64,000 nt of DNA from Burkholderia gladioli (lineage in GTDB: Bacteria > Pseudomonadota > Gammaproteobacteria > Burkholderiales > Burkholderiaceae), in the NCBI RefSeq assembly GCF_000959725.1, contig NZ_CP009323.1, positions 4,216,001 through 4,280,000 on the forward strand, given 5' to 3'. Made by a program: the position numbers and the translations under genes. Within the stretch, counting starts at the first letter, position 1; each line of letters begins with the position of its first letter. The notes under the pieces are model-generated. The model was not told the origin of the DNA, searched no databases, and worked only from the letters and a program-made list of their open reading frames with translations. Below, one piece after another: positions 16,555 to 24,634 of the stretch.

Positions 16555-17649
16555 ATGAAATTGTTCGAACCGTTCCGGCTCGGCGAACTCGCCTTGCGAA
16601 ACCGTGTCGTGATGGCGTCGATGACGCGTGGACGCACCACCGATCCCGGCCATGTGCCGGGCGAGCTGCAGGTCGAGTACTACCGGCAGCGTGCCGGCGC
16701 CGGCCTGATCGTGACCGAGGGCACCTGGGTCAGCCACGAGGCGATCGGCTTCGTTCACGCCCCCGGGCTGTTCACTGCCGCGCAGGCGGCCGGCTGGCGT
16801 CGCGTGACCGAGGCCGTGCACCGCGAAGGCGGACTGATCTTCGCCCAGCTCGCGCATTCGGGCGCGGTCTCGCATCCCGACTTCTTCGCGGGCGCGGCGC
16901 CGCTCGCGCCCTCGGCCGTGAATCCGCGCCTGCGCGCCTTCACGCCGGACGGCTTCAAGGACACCGTCACGCCGCGGGCGATGTCGCCGGAGGACATCCG
17001 GCGAACCATCGACGACTATCGCGAGGCCGCGCTTCATGCGCTCGCAGCCGGCTTCGACGGCATCGAGCTGCATGCGGCGACCACCTATCTGTTGCCGCAA
17101 TTCCTGAACGGCACGCTCAATCTCCGCGACGATGCCTATGGCGGCAGCGCCGCGAAGCGCGCGCGGATCGTGCTCGAGGTGCTGGCCGCCCTGATCGATG
17201 TCTGGGGGCCGGGGCGCGTCGGCCTGAAGCTGTCGCCGACCGCCGCCCAGGGCGGCTTCCAGCCCGATGCGCAAACCGTCGACACCTACGATCACCTGTT
17301 GCGCGCCCTGGATGCCCTGCCGCTCTCGCATCTGCAGGTGGTGCGCGCGCTCGACGCGCCGGAGCTTGCGCCGCTGCCGGCGCCGGCACGGCCGATGCGG
17401 GACACGCTCGCCTTCGTGCGCGAGCGCTTCGGCGGCACGCTGATCGCCAATGGCGGCTTCGATGCGACCCGCGCGAACCGGCTGCTCGAAGACGGCGGCG
17501 CCGAACTGGTCTCGTTCGCGCGGCCCTTCATCGGCAATCCCGACCTGGTGGCGCGCCTCGAGCGCGGCCTGCCACTGACGACGCCCGACCCCGCCAGCTT
17601 CTACCAAGGCGGCGCCAGCGGTTATCTCGACTATCCTGCGGCGGGATGA
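16555..17649 (+). CDS. Old Yellow Enzyme family alkene reductase
   Basis: FMN-dependent NAD(P)H oxidoreductase of 364 residues that reduces the C=C bond of electrophilic enones, maleimides or nitro compounds. Seen: LFEPFRLGELALRNRVVMAS, TRGRTTDPG, VTEGTWVS, QLAHSGAVSHPDF, and GFDGIELHAATTYLLPQFLN. In most relatives the last motif reads H.A.GYL..QFL; here Thr-Thr replaces the Asn/His-Gly pair, a change near the active-site rim. The tail has LIANGGFD and SFARPFIGNPDL for FMN phosphate binding. Divergent LysR gene is the probable regulator. Confidence 0.9.
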   Translation: MKLFEPFRLGELALRNRVVMASMTRGRTTDPGHVPGELQVEYYRQRAGAGLIVTEGTWVSHEAIGFVHAPGLFTAAQAAGWRRVTEAVHREGGLIFAQLAHSGAVSHPDFFAGAAPLAPSAVNPRLRAFTPDGFKDTVTPRAMSPEDIRRTIDDYREAALHALAAGFDGIELHAATTYLLPQFLNGTLNLRDDAYGGSAAKRARIVLEVLAALIDVWGPGRVGLKLSPTAAQGGFQPDAQTVDTYDHLLRALDALPLSHLQVVRALDAPELAPLPAPARPMRDTLAFVRERFGGTLIANGGFDATRANRLLEDGGAELVSFARPFIGNPDLVARLERGLPLTTPDPASFYQGGASGYLDYPAAG

Positions 17650-17753
17650 GGGCGAACAACCGGCCTCGAACGAAATCGAGACCGGCTGTAACCGGCGCGG
17701 GGCGCACGACGAACTGGCGACTGGTTGCCTCCACTCACACGATCGTCCCTACC

Positions 17754-18557
17754 ATGACCGTCCACTTCTCCTGCACGATGTGCGGCCGCTGCTGCCACGA
17801 CCTGCGCCTGCCGCTGTCCGTCGACGAAGCCCTCGCCTGGCTGGCGCGCGGCGGCGAGGTCCAGTTGTTCTGCGACGCGATCCCCTGGCCCGAGGAGCCG
17901 CCGCTCGACAACCTGCTCGCGCAGCATCGGCGGCGGCGTTCGTTCGCGGCCTCTTGCGGCGCGCTGCCGGTGCGCGTGTCGGTCACGCTGGTGGCGTCGT
18001 TCGCGGGGCCCTGTCCGCATCTGCGCGCCGACATGGCCTGCGGTGCCTACGAGCAGCGCCCGCGCGTGTGCCGGATCTACCCGGCCGAGGTCAATCCGGC
18101 GCTGGTGCTCGATCCGGCCGCGAAGGCCTGCCCGCCCGAGGCCTGGACGGCGGACAAACCCGTGTTGATCGCCGGGGGACAGTTGGTCGACGAGCAAACC
18201 GCCGAGTTGATCGCGCAATCGCGCGAAGCCGACCAGCGCGACCGGCTCGCCAAGGCCGGCGCCTGCGCCCTGCTCGGCTACGACATCGCGGCGCTCGCCA
18301 ACGAAGGCTTCGCGATCTACACGCCGGAACGCTCGCGCCTGGCCGCGGTGCTCGAAGCCGCGAAGCAGGCGGCCGAGCAGGGTCAGCATGCCGAGCCGGC
18401 CTCGCCGACGCCCTGGACCCTGCTCACCAATCGCGCCGCGACGCTGGCCACGCTGCAGTCGATCGACGCGTTCGCGCAACTCGACGCGGCAGCCTCGGCG
18501 AGCCGGCCCGAGCTCGCCTATCTCGGCTTCTTCGAGGGCGATGCCGCACCGACCTGA
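17754..18557 (+). CDS. YkgJ-family cysteine cluster protein
   Basis: Protein of 267 residues with the YkgJ/CxxCxxCC motif near the start (FSCTMCGRCCHDLRLPL) and further cysteines in FAGPCPHLRADMACGAYEQRPRVCRIYP, which together form the putative Zn or Fe-S site of this family. Biochemical role is unknown. Start at the ATG at 17754 directly before the motif; an in-frame ATG at 17646 overlaps the previous gene. The C-terminal 150 residues are Ala-rich helical sequence. It follows the Old Yellow Enzyme gene on the same strand after about 100 bp and may be co-transcribed. Confidence 0.8.
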   Translation: MTVHFSCTMCGRCCHDLRLPLSVDEALAWLARGGEVQLFCDAIPWPEEPPLDNLLAQHRRRRSFAASCGALPVRVSVTLVASFAGPCPHLRADMACGAYEQRPRVCRIYPAEVNPALVLDPAAKACPPEAWTADKPVLIAGGQLVDEQTAELIAQSREADQRDRLAKAGACALLGYDIAALANEGFAIYTPERSRLAAVLEAAKQAAEQGQHAEPASPTPWTLLTNRAATLATLQSIDAFAQLDAAASASRPELAYLGFFEGDAAPT

Positions 18558-18584
18558 GGCATGCGGGCCTGAGACAGCCCGGCC

Positions 18585-19280
18585 TCAGCCGGCATGCGCG
18601 ACGATCCCCGGCTGCCGTTTCACGCTCGGCCGTTCGCGCATCCTCGCGTACCAGGCATGCAGGGCCTCGTACTCGCGCGGCACCGGCAGCTTCACGATCG
18701 CCGCGAACACCAGGCCGCCGATCACGGTGATGTCGGCCATCGAGAAGGCATCGCCGGCGACGAAGGGCTGCCGCCGCAGCAGTTCGTCGAAGTAACGCAT
18801 GGCCCGCAGGCCCTTGTCGCGCTGGCGAAAACCCCATTCGGCATTCTGGTACAGCTCGACCTCGGGCCCCAGGCCCGGCGTGCCATGGTGGAAATAGACG
18901 CTGATCGTATCGAGCAGCTCGATCTCGGCGCGCTTGTTCATCATGTGGATCAGCCCCTTCTCGCGAGGCGTCCTGCCGGTCAGGATCGGCGCGCCGTCCA
19001 GCGCATCGAGATACTCGGTGATGGCCGTGCATTCGGCGATGCAGGTGCCGTCCTCAAGTTCGAGCACCGGCAGCGTGCCCGAGTAGTTCTTGTCCGCGAT
19101 GAAGCCGGGCCGCTTGTGCTCGCCCTTGTACAGATCGACCGTCTCGAAGCGCGCGCGCGACTGCAGCCCCTTCTCGGCCAGGGCGATGCGCACGCGCGTC
19201 GGGTAGGGCCCGGTCGGGAAATCGTGGATCGTCATGAGGGGAATCGTTTCGGGATCGAAATCGACGATGTCGGAATGCAT
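18585..19280 (-). CDS. Glutathione S-transferase family protein
   Basis: Soluble GST of 231 residues: thioredoxin-fold N-terminal domain with TGPYPTRVRIALAEKGL (the catalytic Ser/Cys/Tyr region), GTLPVLELEDGTCIAECTAITEYLD (the cis-Pro and glutathione-binding Glu-Cys/Ser pair), and an all-helical C-terminal domain with FSMADITVIGGLVF. Likely conjugates or reduces electrophiles with glutathione. Start at ATG 19280 (MHSDIVDF). It is divergent from a TetR gene with a CTAAC-N4-GTTAG dyad in between, suggesting repressor control by that protein. Confidence 0.9.
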   Translation of the reverse strand: MHSDIVDFDPETIPLMTIHDFPTGPYPTRVRIALAEKGLQSRARFETVDLYKGEHKRPGFIADKNYSGTLPVLELEDGTCIAECTAITEYLDALDGAPILTGRTPREKGLIHMMNKRAEIELLDTISVYFHHGTPGLGPEVELYQNAEWGFRQRDKGLRAMRYFDELLRRQPFVAGDAFSMADITVIGGLVFAAIVKLPVPREYEALHAWYARMRERPSVKRQPGIVAHAG

Positions 19281-19351
19281 GTCTTGCCTCTCCAGGTTGG
19301 GTGCCGCCGCCGGGATCGACGCTCGTCCGGGGTGGCAGGCCATTACGCTAT

Positions 19352-19365
19352 CTAACGGTTGTTAG
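19352..19365. promoter_or_regulatory. Palindromic operator between GST and tetR
   Basis: Perfect dyad CTAAC-GGTT-GTTAG in the 140-bp divergent region, 58 bp before the tetR start and 72 bp before the GST start. Symmetry and context fit a TetR operator acting on both genes. Confidence 0.6.
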
Positions 19366-19422
19366 GTTTACGGTAAGGCGTACAATCGAGCCCGTCAACG
19401 AATTTTTGTGGGGGCAGGCGCA

Positions 19423-19998
19423 GTGGCAAAGGAAGCGGGTACGAATTCGAAGGAGCGGATCCTGGAAGCCGCCACGCTGATCGCGCAGGCGCACGGCTAC
19501 GGCGGCCTGAACCTGCGCGATCTGGCCGACCAGGTCGGCATCAAGGCGGCCAGCCTCTATCACCACTTCGCGAACAAGGCCGAGCTGGGCGCGGCGGTGG
19601 CGCGCCGGTATTGGGAAGACACGGCCGTCGGGCTGGACGCGCTGCTCGACGAGGCCGGCAGCCCGGCCGAGGCGCTGCGGCGTTATCCGGAGATGTTCCG
19701 CAAGGCGCTGGTGACCGGCAACCGGATCTGCCTGTGCAGCTTCATGGCGGCGGAAAGCGAGGACCTGCCGGAGCCGGTACTGGTCGAGGTGCGGACCTTC
19801 GCCGACGTGAACGTGGCCTGGCTGGAGCGCATGCTGAAGGCGGCCAAATTGACCAAGCCGGCCGACAACGCGGCACGCGCGCGCGCGATCTTCGCGGCGA
19901 TCGCCGGGGCGCAGTTGATCGCGCGCAGCCGTGGCGATGTCGCGGTCTACGACACCCTGGTGGAGGGATATCGCGCCGCCGGGCTGTTGCCGAAATAG
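19423..19998 (+). CDS. TetR/AcrR-family transcriptional repressor
   Basis: TetR-type repressor of 191 residues. The N-terminal region SKERILEAATLIAQAHGYGG is followed by the helix-turn-helix LNLRDLADQVGIKAASLYHHF and ANKAELGAA. The C-terminal domain carries NRICLCSFMAAESEDLPEPV, the LmrA/YxaF-NemR-like signature whose cysteines can sense electrophiles. I take the GTG at 19423 (MAKEAGTNSKERI) with a G-rich ribosome site; a GTG 15 bp upstream is the alternative. Divergent GST gene is the probable target, fitting an electrophile-detoxification switch. Confidence 0.87.
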   Translation: MAKEAGTNSKERILEAATLIAQAHGYGGLNLRDLADQVGIKAASLYHHFANKAELGAAVARRYWEDTAVGLDALLDEAGSPAEALRRYPEMFRKALVTGNRICLCSFMAAESEDLPEPVLVEVRTFADVNVAWLERMLKAAKLTKPADNAARARAIFAAIAGAQLIARSRGDVAVYDTLVEGYRAAGLLPK

Positions 19999-20095
19999 AG
20001 GAAGGAAGCGGCGCGCGCCGCATCGGGCCAGCCGGGAGGCCCGCCGGCGCGACGTGCCTCGCCGCGAAGGAAACCGCCATCCGCGCCGGCGGCGC

Positions 20096-20599
20096 TCAGG
20101 CCGCTGCCCTCGCCTTCAGCGCGAGCCAGGCCGGCGCGTGATCGATCGAGCGCAGGAAGGCTTCGAGATTCTCCCGCGACAGCGCCACCGTCGCCGAGTT
20201 GTCGAGCGGATGCAGCAGGAACACGGCCTCGCCGGCCAGTTCCGCGTCGATCACGAGACTCACCTGCCCGGCGGGATCGTTGACCAGCGCCAGCGGGCTG
20301 ACCGAGCCCGGCACCACGCCGAGCAGCGCCTGCAGGTTCTCGGCCGAGGCGAAGGACAGGCGCTTGCTGCCGAGCGCGACGGCCGCCTCGGCGAGATCGA
20401 GCGACTTGCCGCCGGTGGTCATCACCAGGAAGAACCGGCCGCCCTTGTCCTTCAGCACCAGGTTCTTGCAGCGCGCGCCCTGCAGCGACAGCACCAGCGT
20501 GTCGGATTCCATCATGTTGAACACCGGCTCGTGATGCTCGCAGTCGAACGCAATGCCCGCCCGCGCCAGCAGCGCCAATACCTCGTCTTTTCCTTTCAT
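20096..20599 (-). CDS. Prolyl-tRNA editing protein, YbaK/ProX-like (ProXp-ala type)
   Basis: Trans-editing deacylase of 167 residues that removes wrongly attached amino acids (usually Ala) from tRNA-Pro. The family pattern is visible: FDCEHHEPVFNMMES, LQGARCKNLVLKDKGGRFFLVM with the conserved KN pair, and VSPLALVNDPAGQVSLVIDAEL (GSVSPL loop). Length matches stand-alone ProX/PrdX proteins. It is the last gene of a same-strand run with aspA, lysR and an MFS transporter, 39 bp after aspA; a functional tie to aspartase is not obvious. Confidence 0.88.
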   Translation of the reverse strand: MKGKDEVLALLARAGIAFDCEHHEPVFNMMESDTLVLSLQGARCKNLVLKDKGGRFFLVMTTGGKSLDLAEAAVALGSKRLSFASAENLQALLGVVPGSVSPLALVNDPAGQVSLVIDAELAGEAVFLLHPLDNSATVALSRENLEAFLRSIDHAPAWLALKARAAA

Positions 20600-20638
20600 C
20601 GCCTCGCTTACCTTGCTCGATTCGTTGACGGCGCGCGC

Positions 20639-22051
20639 TCAGGCCTCGAACACCGGGCGCGACGCCGCGAGGATCGCGGCCTTGGCCGCCTCGGGCGCGA
20701 GCAGCCCCGATTCGTCGAGGATCGCCAGCAGCGGCCGCCCCTGCGCCACCGACTGCCGCGCCAGCTTGCTGACGCGAGCATAACCGAGCGTCGGCACCAG
20801 CGCCGTGGCCACCGCCATCGAATCCATCAGGTGCCGCTCGTTGCGCTCGGCATCGGCCTCGATGCCGGCCACGCAGCGGCTGGCGAAGCGCCGGATGCCC
20901 TGGTCGAGCATGGCGATGCTGTCGAACACGCGCGAGGCCACCAGCGGCTCGAAATGGTTGATTTCCAACTCGCCGTATTGCACCGCCTGGGCGACGGCGA
21001 CGTCGTTGCCGGTAATCGCGAAACCGAGCTGGATCATCGCCATCGGCAGCACCGGGTTGACCTTGCCCGGCATGATCGAGGAACCGGCCTGCGCTTCCGG
21101 CAGCCTGAGTTCGCCGATGCCGCCCACCGGCCCCGAGGACAGCACCGTCAGGTCCGAGGCGATCTTGCCGAGCGACACGGCGCAGGTGCGCAGTTCGGCG
21201 GAGACGCGCGAGAACACGTCCATGTTCTGCATCGCGTCGAACGAGTTCGCGGGCGGCAGGTAGGCCACGCCCGTGATCTCGCCCAGGTGCCGGTAGAGCG
21301 CCTCGCGATAGCCGGCCGGCGCGCCGAAGCCGGTGCCGATCGCCGTGCCGCCGAGCGGCAGGGTCCGCAGCTTGTCGCGCACGGCGGCCAGTTCGTCGGC
21401 CAGCCGCTGCGTGAGCGAAGCATAACCGCCGAACAACTGGCCGAGCCGCATCGGCTGCGCATCCTGCAGGCAGGTGCGACCGAGATGGAGGATGTCCGCG
21501 AAGGCCGCGGCCTTGGCCTCGAACAGCGCGGCCAGCGCCCGCGCCGCCTCGATCAGCGGCCCCATCATCGCGTACGTGGCCATCTTCAGCGCGCCCGGGT
21601 AGACGTCGTTGGTCGATTGCGAGCGATTGACGTGATCGTTCGGATGCACCACCTCGTAGGCGCCCGGCGCATGCCCCAGGTGCTGCTGCGCGCGATTGGC
21701 GATCACCTCGTTGAAGTTCATGTTGGTCGAGGTGCCGCCCGAGCCCTCCATCAGGTCGACCACCAGCGAGGCATCGAGACGTCCCGCGATCACCTCCCGG
21801 CAAGCCTCGACGATCGCCTCGCAACGCGCCGCGTCGAGCACGCCGTTGTCGCGATTGGCCAGCGCCGCCGCCCACTTGCACTGCGCGAAGGCGCTGCGAA
21901 AGGCCGGGTAATGGGCGATGTCGAGCGGCGAGACCGTCAGGTTCTCCACGCCGCGTACCGTGTTGACGCCATAGAGGCGGTCGCCCGGGATCGATACCTC
22001 GCCGACGTAGTCGCGTTCGACGCGCGCGCCGTCCTGTTGATGCTCATTCAT
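20639..22051 (-). CDS. aspA: Aspartate ammonia-lyase
   Basis: Cytoplasmic enzyme converting L-aspartate to fumarate and ammonia. The 470-residue protein shows the fumarase/aspartase fold motifs: EGSGGTSTNMNFNEV (residues 102-116), HPNDHVNRSQSTNDVYP (136-152), and the signature loop AGSSIMPGKVNP (322-333) holding the catalytic serine. TNMNFNEVIANRA and KVNPVLPM favour aspartase over fumarase (fumarase normally has KVNPTQ). Its start at 22051 overlaps the 3' end of a LysR gene by 8 bp, so regulator and enzyme share one mRNA, unlike the usual divergent LysR layout. Confidence 0.88.
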   Translation of the reverse strand: MNEHQQDGARVERDYVGEVSIPGDRLYGVNTVRGVENLTVSPLDIAHYPAFRSAFAQCKWAAALANRDNGVLDAARCEAIVEACREVIAGRLDASLVVDLMEGSGGTSTNMNFNEVIANRAQQHLGHAPGAYEVVHPNDHVNRSQSTNDVYPGALKMATYAMMGPLIEAARALAALFEAKAAAFADILHLGRTCLQDAQPMRLGQLFGGYASLTQRLADELAAVRDKLRTLPLGGTAIGTGFGAPAGYREALYRHLGEITGVAYLPPANSFDAMQNMDVFSRVSAELRTCAVSLGKIASDLTVLSSGPVGGIGELRLPEAQAGSSIMPGKVNPVLPMAMIQLGFAITGNDVAVAQAVQYGELEINHFEPLVASRVFDSIAMLDQGIRRFASRCVAGIEADAERNERHLMDSMAVATALVPTLGYARVSKLARQSVAQGRPLLAILDESGLLAPEAAKAAILAASRPVFEA

Positions 22052-23027
22052 AGGAGTTCCTATCACCCATCACAATCCATTGGTCCATGTTTTTGCCGAG
22101 CGCCTTCAGCCTCGGCAGGAAAGACGTTTCGATCACCTCGCGCGCGGTCTCGCAGGCATCCTCGAAGAAGGCCCGGTACTCGTCGCGCCGCGCGACCAGG
22201 TAGAGCGAGCGTTCCAGCCCCATGCCCTCGACCGCGTGCACCTTCAGCCGGCCGGCGTGGGCCGCGCCCTGCAGCAGGCACATCGGCGAGGTGATCGCCC
22301 AGCCGATGCCCTCGGCCACCATCGAGGCCAGCGCGTCGGCGTTGTCCAGCTCCAGCCGGTTCGGCATGCGCAGCTCGATGCGCCGCAGATAGCGCTCGAT
22401 CTGCATGCCCACCTGCGAGCCGCGGTTGAAACGCACGATCGGCAGCGCGTTCGCCAGCGCGCGCAGCTCGTCGAGGTGGCGCACCGCCTGGCGATGCTCG
22501 CGCGGCGTGATCACGAAGTAGCGCTCCGAGAGCAGCCGATAGCGCACCACGTCGTTCGCGTCCATCAGCGCATCGCTGGTGACGATCAGGTCCAGGTCGC
22601 GCCGCAGCAGCGCCTCGCCCTGCTGCGGGCTCAGGCCGGTGCGGATCGACAACTGCGAGACCTTGCCCAGCAGGCGCTTGGTGAATACCGAGCCGCAGGT
22701 GGCCGCGAACGAATCGACCAGGCCGATCCGCAGGTCCGGCTTGATGCCGCGGCCGGCTTCCACCACCTGCGCCTTCAGGTTGGCGATTTCCTCGCCGAGC
22801 ACCGCGCCACGGTTGCGCAGCGCGATGCCGAACGGCGTCAGCGCCAGCGGCCGCGTGCTGCGGTTGACCAGCACCACGCCCAGTTCCTCCTCGAGCTGCC
22901 GGACGATCTGGGACACGCCCGACTGGGAAATGCCGAGCCGGGCGGCCGCGGCCGACATGCTTCCCGCTTCCGCGACCGCGACGAAGACCTGGACGGCGTG
23001 CATGTCGATGGGTTTGTTCGATGGCAT
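22044..23027 (-). CDS. LysR-family transcriptional regulator
   Basis: LysR regulator of 327 residues, start MPSNKPIDMHAVQVF at 23027. Winged helix: VAEAGSMSAAAARLGISQSG, then VSQIVRQLEEELGV and LVNRSTRPLALTPFG; effector domain follows (LRIGLVDSFAATCG, DLDLIVTSDAL). It lies between the MFS gene (73 bp upstream) and aspA (8-bp overlap), all on the minus strand, so it is probably co-expressed with the enzyme it regulates. The effector may be a dicarboxylate or amino acid, by context only. Confidence 0.88.
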   Translation of the reverse strand: MPSNKPIDMHAVQVFVAVAEAGSMSAAAARLGISQSGVSQIVRQLEEELGVVLVNRSTRPLALTPFGIALRNRGAVLGEEIANLKAQVVEAGRGIKPDLRIGLVDSFAATCGSVFTKRLLGKVSQLSIRTGLSPQQGEALLRRDLDLIVTSDALMDANDVVRYRLLSERYFVITPREHRQAVRHLDELRALANALPIVRFNRGSQVGMQIERYLRRIELRMPNRLELDNADALASMVAEGIGWAITSPMCLLQGAAHAGRLKVHAVEGMGLERSLYLVARRDEYRAFFEDACETAREVIETSFLPRLKALGKNMDQWIVMGDRNSYE

Positions 23028-23100
23028 CAGGACCTCGGGAAAACTTGATCGCGCCCATCTTCCGCCAGCCGCCGCGATGCGTCCATGCGTGCCTGCCGGC

Positions 23101-24465
23101 TCAGGCGCGCCGGTCGCCGACCGGGCCGGCGTAGGCAGCCGGCTCGTCGCCATCGGGCGCTTCCATGTCGGCAAGCTTCTCGCCGCCGGTTTCCGGCGCG
23201 AACGCATGGCAGAACACGCCGCCCGCCAGCAGCACCGCCACGCACACGCCCAGCGTCGCGTGGACGCCCACCCGCTGCACCGCCAGCGGCAGCAGGAAGG
23301 TGCTGATGGCCGAGCCGAAGCGGCTCGAGGCGACCGCCAGGCCGACGCCCGAGGCACGCAGGTGGGTCGGGAACAGCTCGGGCGGATAGACGAATTCCAG
23401 GTTGGCCGCCGCCGACAGCACGCAGGCGAACAGCCCGAAGGCCAGCATGGTGCCGACCGGCCCGAATCCGGCATAGGCGAGCACGGCAAGACCCAGCGCC
23501 GCCAGGTAGAAGGTGCCGATCAGGAAGGCCCGGCGCGAGACGCGGTCGACCAGCAGCAGCCCGACGACCGCGCCGGCCAGCAGCAGCACGTTGTAGACCA
23601 GGCCGCCCACGAAGCTGTCCTTGACCTGCAGCGCCTGGAGCACCTTGGGCGCGAAGGTGCCCAGCGCGAAATACGGGATCACCTGGGCCGTGTAGAACAC
23701 GCAGCCCACCCAGGTGTTGCGACGCCAGCGCGGGGAGAACAGCTCGGCCCAGGCACCGGCGCGGCGCGCAACCAGGGATGGGGACGGCGCGGCCAGCGTG
23801 ACGTCGGGGCCGAACTTGCGGCGCACGATGGCCAGCGCCTCCTCGCCGCGTCCGCGCTTCATCAGCCACATCGGCGATTCCGGCACCGTCAGGCGGAACG
23901 GCAGGATCAGCAGCGCCGGCACGCCGCTGGCGGCAAGCATGATGCGCCAGGCATCCGGGCCGATATCGCGCAGCGCGAAGCCGGCCAGATAGGCGCCCAC
24001 ATAACCGGCCGCCCAGGCCGCCGCGAGGATGCTGAGCAGCCGGCCGCGATAACGACGCGGCGCGTATTCGGTGACGAGCGACTTGCTGACGACGTAGTCG
24101 GCGCCGAGGATCAGGCCCAGCAGCAGGCGCAGCACCAGCAGTTGCGAGGGCGAGGTGACGAAATACTGGGCGGCGGACAGCGCCGCGAACAGCAGCATGT
24201 CGAAGGCGAAGATGATGCGGCGTCCTGAGCGATCGGCCAGCGGGCCCGCCAGCAGGCTGCCGAGGAACAGCCCCGCCAGCGAGGCCGCGCCGAGCAGGCC
24301 CATCCACACCGCGTCCAGGTGCAGCGCGCCGGCGGCCATGCTCACGGCGATGCCGATGATGCCCAGCACGAAACCGTCGCTGAACTGCCCTCCCGTGCCG
24401 CTCAGGGCCACGCCCAGGTGGAAGGGCCGTAGCGGCAGGTCTTCCAGCAATACCTTCGTGCTCAC
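23101..24465 (-). CDS. MFS transporter (sugar/aromatic acid porter type)
   Basis: Major-facilitator transporter of 454 residues with twelve predicted membrane helices. Family motifs: FSDGFVLGIIG in helix 1, GPLADRSGRRIIF between helices 2 and 3, the PESPMWLMKRGR loop between the halves, and ANLEFVYPPELFPTHLRASG, which mark the SP/AAHS-like branch importing carboxylates or sugars by proton symport. The C-terminal tail is acidic. Being upstream of lysR and aspA on the same strand, it may import a dicarboxylate or amino acid linked to aspartase; this is inferred only from order. Confidence 0.85.
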   Translation of the reverse strand: MSTKVLLEDLPLRPFHLGVALSGTGGQFSDGFVLGIIGIAVSMAAGALHLDAVWMGLLGAASLAGLFLGSLLAGPLADRSGRRIIFAFDMLLFAALSAAQYFVTSPSQLLVLRLLLGLILGADYVVSKSLVTEYAPRRYRGRLLSILAAAWAAGYVGAYLAGFALRDIGPDAWRIMLAASGVPALLILPFRLTVPESPMWLMKRGRGEEALAIVRRKFGPDVTLAAPSPSLVARRAGAWAELFSPRWRRNTWVGCVFYTAQVIPYFALGTFAPKVLQALQVKDSFVGGLVYNVLLLAGAVVGLLLVDRVSRRAFLIGTFYLAALGLAVLAYAGFGPVGTMLAFGLFACVLSAAANLEFVYPPELFPTHLRASGVGLAVASSRFGSAISTFLLPLAVQRVGVHATLGVCVAVLLAGGVFCHAFAPETGGEKLADMEAPDGDEPAAYAGPVGDRRA

Positions 24466-24634
24466 CGTCTGTCTCCTCTGATCTTTTCGATTGTCCGCGC
24501 GTGGATGTTCGCGCCATGGAGATCAGTGTAGGCGGGCAGATTCAGGAAATCAGCATGAAGGACGGGAGTATCAGGAAAGCTAATGGATTGTGCCGCGATG
24601 GCTGAACCTGGCGCCCGTATCAGCCTGCCCGGCT

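Noticed and set aside
19931..22294. Antisense frame of 787 residues over ybaK and aspA
   Set aside because: No family motif; opposite strand carries aspartase with full signatures.
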